DNA from: Gammaproteobacteria bacterium
GTDB taxonomy: Bacteria; Pseudomonadota; Gammaproteobacteria; SZUA-229
Assembly (NCBI GenBank): GCA_026998145.1
Contig: JALTRC010000469.1
Span: 1 to 8,917 of the forward strand
Direction of reading: 5' to 3'
Length of the DNA: 8,917 nt
The notes under the pieces are model-generated. The model ran no database searches, had not been told where the DNA came from, and saw nothing but the letters and a program-made list of their open reading frames with translations. The translations under genes and the position numbers were made by a program. Of the stretch, positions 6,273 to 8,917 are shown piece by piece; the first letter of the stretch is position 1; each line of letters opens with the position of its first letter.

Positions 6273-6351
6273 GTCATCCCGGTATGCTTTTAGGCCGGGA
6301 TCCAGCGTTTTTAAAATAAGTGGATTCCCGCCAGAAGCATGCGGGAATGAC
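6273..6351. repeat. REP/BIME-like pair of inverted repeat units
   Basis: Two units of about 32-33 bp face each other. Unit 1 (6273-6305, + strand) begins GTCATCCCGGTATGCTTTTA and ends CCGGGATCCAG. Unit 2 (6320-6351), read on the - strand, begins GTCATTCCCGCATGCTTCTG and ends CGGGAATCCAC. Each unit is itself a hairpin: TCCCGG/CCGGGA (6277-6282 with 6295-6300) and ATTCCCGC/GCGGGAAT (6324-6331 with 6341-6348). A 14-bp AT-rich spacer separates them. Paired inverted palindromic units of this design are the BIME arrangement of REP sequences, which REP-associated tyrosine transposases spread. The copy number elsewhere in the genome is not visible here. Confidence 0.7.
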
Positions 6352-6375
6352 GATAACCGTTAAAGCTATAAGTTT

Positions 6376-6391
6376 GGGGTCAGAGTAAAAA
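6376..6391 (+). repeat. Single repeat end of GGGGTCAGAGTAAAA type
   Basis: GGGGTCAGAGTAAAAA is a short motif that, from memory, recurs between genes of many proteobacteria, often as inverted pairs near REP-type transposase genes. Here no inverted partner is visible. It matches 13 of 16 bases of the arm GTGTCGGAGTCAAAAA (7173-7188) on the other side of the PEP-CTERM gene. Confidence 0.45.
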
Positions 6392-6493
6392 CTTTTTTAA
6401 TTGTTAGAAAATTCTGTCTGATTCTTTTACACATATACCACTCTTTTTTTTAATCATTTTCTATCCTGTTGATTAATATCATTTTTATTTTTG

Positions 6494-6509
6494 TGGAATA
6501 TTTCTTGCA
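6494..6509 (+). promoter_or_regulatory. Candidate sigma-54 (RpoN) -24/-12 promoter for the PEP-CTERM gene
   Basis: TGGAATATTTCTTGCA carries the invariant GG (6495-6496) and GC (6507-6508) with exactly ten bases between them, and TTGCA matches the -12 element (consensus TGGCACG-N4-TTGCW). A start near 6520 would give a leader of about 58 bases ahead of the gene. In bacteria with PEP-CTERM/exosortase systems, the PrsK/PrsR two-component system and RpoN are known to control PEP-CTERM genes, which makes this match more credible. The AT-rich inverted repeat TAGAAAAT/ATTTTCTA (6405-6412, 6456-6463) upstream could be an activator site, but may be chance. Confidence 0.55.
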
Positions 6510-6577
6510 GTCTCTAAGGCTGCTTAAGCTGTTTTATTAAAGCGACAAAATATAGCAATCTTACTTAAAAGGACTAA

Positions 6578-7153
6578 ATGATGATTAAAAAAATAGTGCT
6601 ACCTCTTTTAATGTTGGCTTCTACTTATGCAAGTGCAGCATCAACTACACTGTTTACTGGTTCATTGTATATGCTGGATCAATTTGGCACCCCAGTTGAA
6701 AATACACAGTGTACAAGCTGTAATGCCCTGGCTGGTGAAATTGATAATAACCTGGCTACCTGGGTTGATGTCCCGGGTGGTGTTGCCGGGGATATTATCG
6801 GCAATAATGATCTGTTTAATGTTGGAATGGACTGGTCTATGACTAATCTGTCTTATGTTGTGAATCCAGATACTACTATTTCAATATCAGGCGACTTTTT
6901 ATGGACAAACTCTAATGGCTTAACCATAAGTACTTTTACTCAGCTGTCTCAGCTGGGAGCTAATGGTGAACTGATTGCGTTAGACGGTGATAATGATCTG
7001 GTAAAAGGTATACAGCTTATTGACGGCCCTTTTCAGGGTATGAATCTTTATCTTGAAGGAACTATATCTGCTGTACCTGTACCAGCTGCTGTCTGGTTGT
7101 TTGGTAGTGGCTTGCTTGGTCTTGCAGCTGTGGCAAAACGAAGAAAAGCATAA
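6578..7153 (+). CDS. Exported PEP-CTERM (VPxPAxxWLFGSGLLGL) sorting-domain protein
   Basis: This is a secreted or surface protein destined for exosortase processing; its specific function is unknown. The 191 aa show a signal peptide (residues 1-20, MIKKIVLPLLMLASTYASA), a Thr/Ser/Asn/Asp-rich beta-type body without lysine-rich helices, and a C-terminal sorting signal. That signal is VPVPAAVWLFGSGLLGL (166-182), a membrane segment, and the basic tail KRRKA. A Cys45-x-x-Cys48 pair sits near the N-terminus. The segment DGDNDLVKGIQLIDGPFQGM (136-155) resembles the DGDGIPG...GPFxGF module I recall from gammaproteobacterial PEP-CTERM proteins. AAGGA (6569-6573) lies 4 bases before this ATG and 7 before the next ATG at 6581, so the true start may be 6581. 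The gene is visibly AT-richer than its neighbours and stands alone between repeats, with its own candidate sigma-54 promoter. Confidence 0.88.
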   Translation: MMIKKIVLPLLMLASTYASAASTTLFTGSLYMLDQFGTPVENTQCTSCNALAGEIDNNLATWVDVPGGVAGDIIGNNDLFNVGMDWSMTNLSYVVNPDTTISISGDFLWTNSNGLTISTFTQLSQLGANGELIALDGDNDLVKGIQLIDGPFQGMNLYLEGTISAVPVPAAVWLFGSGLLGLAAVAKRRKA

Positions 7154-7172
7154 AGAAAGCTTTGGAAATAAT

Positions 7173-7242
7173 GTGTCGGAGTCAAAAATATCAGCCAGTA
7201 AATTAAAGCTGATTTGAAGCTATTTAATTTTGACTCCGACAC
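7173..7242. repeat. 70-bp palindrome with 15-bp perfect ends between convergent genes
   Basis: GTGTCGGAGTCAAAA (7173-7187) and TTTTGACTCCGACAC (7228-7242) are perfect inverted repeats. Inside is a second hairpin, ATCAGC (7190-7195) and GCTGAT (7208-7213). It starts 20 bases after the PEP-CTERM stop and ends 31 bases before the yggX stop on the other strand, so the stem could terminate or insulate both convergent transcripts. GTGTCGGAGTCAAAA-type ends are, from memory, a common intergenic repeat and are related to the GGGGTCAGAGTAAAA type seen at 6376-6391. Confidence 0.7.
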
Positions 7243-7273
7243 CTCTAATTGTGCGCCTGCATCAAAAAAACGG

Positions 7274-7561
7274 CTACTTCTTCCCGCCACCGCCTGCCGG
7301 CTGAAATCCCGCAGGCATCTGCCCATAATCCCCTTCACCAAAAAAGAACCCCTGCATATGCTTTTCAATCAGTTCCAGATTTTTTACATCGGCTGTATTT
7401 AAACCGTTTTCATTGATAATAACCGTCAGTCGCTCCAGCCATTTTTTCCAGCCCTCCTTGGATACATTTTCGTAAATGCGTACACCCAGTTCACCCGGGT
7501 GGGGTACCTTGTCCAGGCCTTCTGCTTCGGTTTTTAATACAACACACTGTACTGTTCTCAT
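7274..7561 (-). CDS. yggX: Fe(II)-trafficking / oxidative damage protection protein YggX
   Basis: This small cytoplasmic protein is linked to ferrous iron trafficking and to protecting Fe-S clusters from oxidative damage. The 95 aa align with E. coli YggX by eye: MRTVQCVVLKTEAEGLD (Cys6 in the place of the family's conserved early cysteine), PGELGVRIYENVSKEGWKKW (family PGELGxRIyxxISKEAWxxW), then VIINENGLN and the C-terminal helix IEKHMQGFFFGE. The last residues are an unusual Gly-rich tail (PAGGGGKK). The start codon lies 3 bases after the amrS stop, with AGGA inside the amrS end, so the two form an operon. The stop is followed on this strand by a run of seven T, but no convincing stem precedes it; the palindrome at 7173-7242 is a better terminator. 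Confidence 0.93.
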   Translation of the reverse strand: MRTVQCVVLKTEAEGLDKVPHPGELGVRIYENVSKEGWKKWLERLTVIINENGLNTADVKNLELIEKHMQGFFFGEGDYGQMPAGFQPAGGGGKK

Positions 7562-7564
7562 GTT

Positions 7565-8626
7565 TTATTCCTGTTCGTACTTTTTCAGTAATACACCGTC
7601 ATCGCCACAGCAGCTGGCGGCACATTTTTTAATCTGGTGGATGTCTTCGGCATTGCCGTTCAAGTAAAACTCAACCGGCCGGTTGTCGCTGGCACAGTCG
7701 CAACCCTTGTCATTATACACGTAAATATTGTTCAATCCTGCCCGCTTTGCGGCCTGTTCTGCGGCCAACATGGAGGCTTCCGGGGTGGCGGGCAGGTGCT
7801 TGAGTTTATAGGCGGGGAAAAATCGGGTGATATGCCAGGGGCTGTCGGCGCCCAGATTGTCTCTGACCCAGCAGGCGATCTGGTAAAATTCATCTTCATT
7901 ATCATTTTTGCCGGGAATGATATTGGTGCGGGTTTCCACATGGATACCCAGCTCATGGGCTTTTTTTATGGAGCCTAATACCTGCTCAACAGTGGCCGGG
8001 CGGCACAGGTCCCGGTAAAAATCATCCCGCATACTTTTAATATCGGAGCAGAGCACATCAATATGGGGGGCGGCCATTTCCAGGGCCTCATCGGTCACAT
8101 AGCTATTGGATACATATACGGTGTAGAGGCCGGCCTGATGGGCCAGCTGGCATACATCGATAATATATTCCAGCCACACAGCCGGCTCGGAATAGGTAAA
8201 GGCGATGCCATCCACACCGGCTTGTCTTGCCGCATCTACCAGGGTTTGGGGGGATGTCCAGGCGGCGGTGGATTCCCCTTTGGCCAGCTCGTCCAGGGCG
8301 CTCACGCCCCAGGAGATTTCCAGATTATGGCAGCCATCACAGCGAAAACTGCAACCATAGCTGCCGACGGACATTACCTTTGTGCCGGGGCGATAATGGC
8401 GTACAGGCTTGTCCTCGATGGCATCGATATCAATGGCGGAAATAATGCCGTAGGACAGGTTATATAAAGTGCCGTTACGGTTCACATGGGCCTGGCAAAA
8501 GCCTCGCTGGCCGTGGGCAATCTTGCAGCGCCACAGGCACAGATGGCAGCGGGTGGTGCCATTATCCAGTTTTTCCTGTAGACGGGTTTCAACCAGCTGG
8601 TATTGATCAATAACGGGTATATTCAT
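7565..8626 (-). CDS. amrS: AmmeMemoRadiSam system radical SAM enzyme AmrS
   Basis: This is a radical S-adenosylmethionine enzyme of the PflA-like family that usually goes with AMMECR1 and Memo proteins; the reaction is not established to my knowledge. In the 353 aa, an N-terminal four-cysteine set (C27, C30, C34, C44; RCHLCLWRC and GFC) precedes the radical SAM signature CSFRCDGC (C92, C96, C99), the cluster ligands. Further family motifs are YNLSYG, IEDKPVRHYRPGT, FTYSEPAVWLEY, DIKSM, ETRTNIIPGKND and WHITRFFPAYKL. The C-terminus differs from the CPxCG ending I recall for this family: it carries C309-x-C311 and C335, C339 and C340 (KKCAASCC). No good ribosome-binding site precedes the ATG. 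It is the first gene of an operon with yggX. The AMMECR1 and Memo partners are not in the window. I am sure of the family and unsure of the substrate. Confidence 0.92.
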   Translation of the reverse strand: MNIPVIDQYQLVETRLQEKLDNGTTRCHLCLWRCKIAHGQRGFCQAHVNRNGTLYNLSYGIISAIDIDAIEDKPVRHYRPGTKVMSVGSYGCSFRCDGCHNLEISWGVSALDELAKGESTAAWTSPQTLVDAARQAGVDGIAFTYSEPAVWLEYIIDVCQLAHQAGLYTVYVSNSYVTDEALEMAAPHIDVLCSDIKSMRDDFYRDLCRPATVEQVLGSIKKAHELGIHVETRTNIIPGKNDNEDEFYQIACWVRDNLGADSPWHITRFFPAYKLKHLPATPEASMLAAEQAAKRAGLNNIYVYNDKGCDCASDNRPVEFYLNGNAEDIHQIKKCAASCCGDDGVLLKKYEQE

Positions 8627-8757
8627 AGGGTGGCTAGTATAGGGGATATTGGAAGTAGATTACCCATGATATTTGCTGGCGATTTGTTTGTGGATTACAT
8701 AAAAAATGACTTTTTTATTTATTTCCGGGAATAAACTGGCATCATAAGCAGTCTGTA

Positions 8758-8785
8758 TTGACACAGGTTTTATTTCGAGTATAGA
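8758..8785 (+). promoter_or_regulatory. Sigma-70-like boxes in the divergent intergenic region
   Basis: A perfect -35 box TTGACA (8758-8763) is followed after 16 bases by TATAGA (8780-8785). The match is good, but the -10 box ends only 3 bases before the ATG at 8789, so a normal start point would fall inside the start codon region. Either transcription is leaderless or nearly so, or the match is chance, or the real start of translation is downstream. On the - strand TATACT (8641-8636) sits similarly close to the amrS start. Confidence 0.3.
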
Positions 8786-8788
8786 TAA

Positions 8789-8917
8789 ATGGCTTTATTT
8801 CGATACATTTCATTACTTTTTATCTTCAGTTCGCCGCTAATGGCCGAAGATTTGCCGTTGGTAGAGGTGCAGGAGGTGAGTAATCTACAGCAGGACGGCC
8901 AGCTGGCTGCCCGGGAG
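8789..8917 (+). CDS. N-terminus of an exported protein, possibly thioredoxin-like (partial)
   Basis: An open frame of 43 codons runs off the right edge. It begins MALFRYISLLFIFSSPLMAE, a clear signal peptide with likely cleavage after LMA, so the product is periplasmic or secreted. The mature part starts EDLPLVEVQEVSNLQQDG and continues QLAARE. A short acidic start followed by a helix of the type 'NLQQDGQLAARE', often leading into GKP and a CxxC strand, recalls periplasmic thioredoxin-fold proteins (SoxW/DsbE-like), but no catalytic residues are visible, so this is only a guess. A weak GAG ribosome-binding site lies nine bases before the ATG. It is divergent from amrS across 162 bases. Confidence 0.6.
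   Translation, partial: MALFRYISLLFIFSSPLMAEDLPLVEVQEVSNLQQDGQLAARE

Noticed and set aside
6025..6351. CRISPR array
   Set aside because: The repeats are inverted and of different families; there are no direct repeats with regular unique spacers and no cas genes.
6578..6578. Type IV pilin or lipoprotein for the 6578-7153 product
   Set aside because: There is no prepilin G/F-T-L cleavage site and no lipobox Cys at the signal peptide end; the C-terminal VPxPAxxWLFGSGLLGL plus basic tail fits PEP-CTERM.
7262..7273. Run of seven T on the - strand after yggX as an intrinsic terminator
   Set aside because: The preceding sequence offers only a 4-bp stem with a loop of about 20 bases.
8063..8467. 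134-codon + strand frame, and a 113-codon one at 7637-7978
   Set aside because: Both are opposite-strand shadows of amrS, which has all its family motifs.

Overview
The window looks like chromosomal DNA from a gammaproteobacterium. The evidence is a System I cytochrome c maturation operon (ccmF-G-H-I), a short enterobacterial-type 4.5S SRP RNA next to dnaX-ybaB-recR, a YggX-type iron protein, and a secreted protein with a VPxPAAxWLFGSGLLGL (PEP-CTERM class) tail. I cannot name the genus. The PEP-CTERM protein implies an exosortase/EPS-producing environmental bacterium, and the ccm genes imply c-type cytochrome respiration.

Layout. Positions 1-2612 (+): end of ccmF, then ccmG, ccmH and ccmI, tightly coupled, with a candidate terminator at 2615-2643. 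Positions 2613-3337: no protein gene. This stretch holds a palindromic MITE-like repeat (2701-2820), a promoter and the 4.5S RNA gene ffs (2948-3060), and a second, unrelated inverted-repeat element (3078-3248). Positions 3338-5971 (+): dnaX, ybaB/ebfC and recR, a DNA replication and repair operon. Positions 5972-6577: no protein gene. It holds two nested palindromes (6025-6070, 6113-6211), a REP/BIME-type pair (6273-6351), one copy of a GGGGTCAGAGTAAAA-type repeat end, and a GG-N10-GC sigma-54-like promoter. Positions 6578-7153 (+): the PEP-CTERM protein gene, visibly more AT-rich than its neighbours, followed by a 70-bp palindrome (7173-7242). Positions 7274-8626 (-): an amrS-yggX operon (AmmeMemoRadiSam radical SAM enzyme, then an Fe(II)-trafficking protein). 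Positions 8627-8788: a divergent intergenic region. Positions 8789-8917 (+): the start of a gene for an exported protein that runs off the window.

How the genes work together. CcmF, CcmG, CcmH and CcmI reduce apocytochrome c and attach heme to it in the periplasm. ffs makes the RNA of the particle that delivers inner-membrane proteins. DnaX is the clamp-loader subunit of DNA polymerase III, while YbaB and RecR bind DNA during maintenance and recombinational repair. AmrS is an Fe-S enzyme co-transcribed with an Fe-S-protecting protein.

Most genes are conserved housekeeping genes. The unusual part is the spaces between them: all but one of the boundaries between transcription units carry a different family of palindromic repeat. 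The PEP-CTERM gene sits between related repeat ends and has its own apparent sigma-54 promoter. I see no CRISPR array, tRNA, complete insertion sequence or convincing new defence or biosynthetic system.
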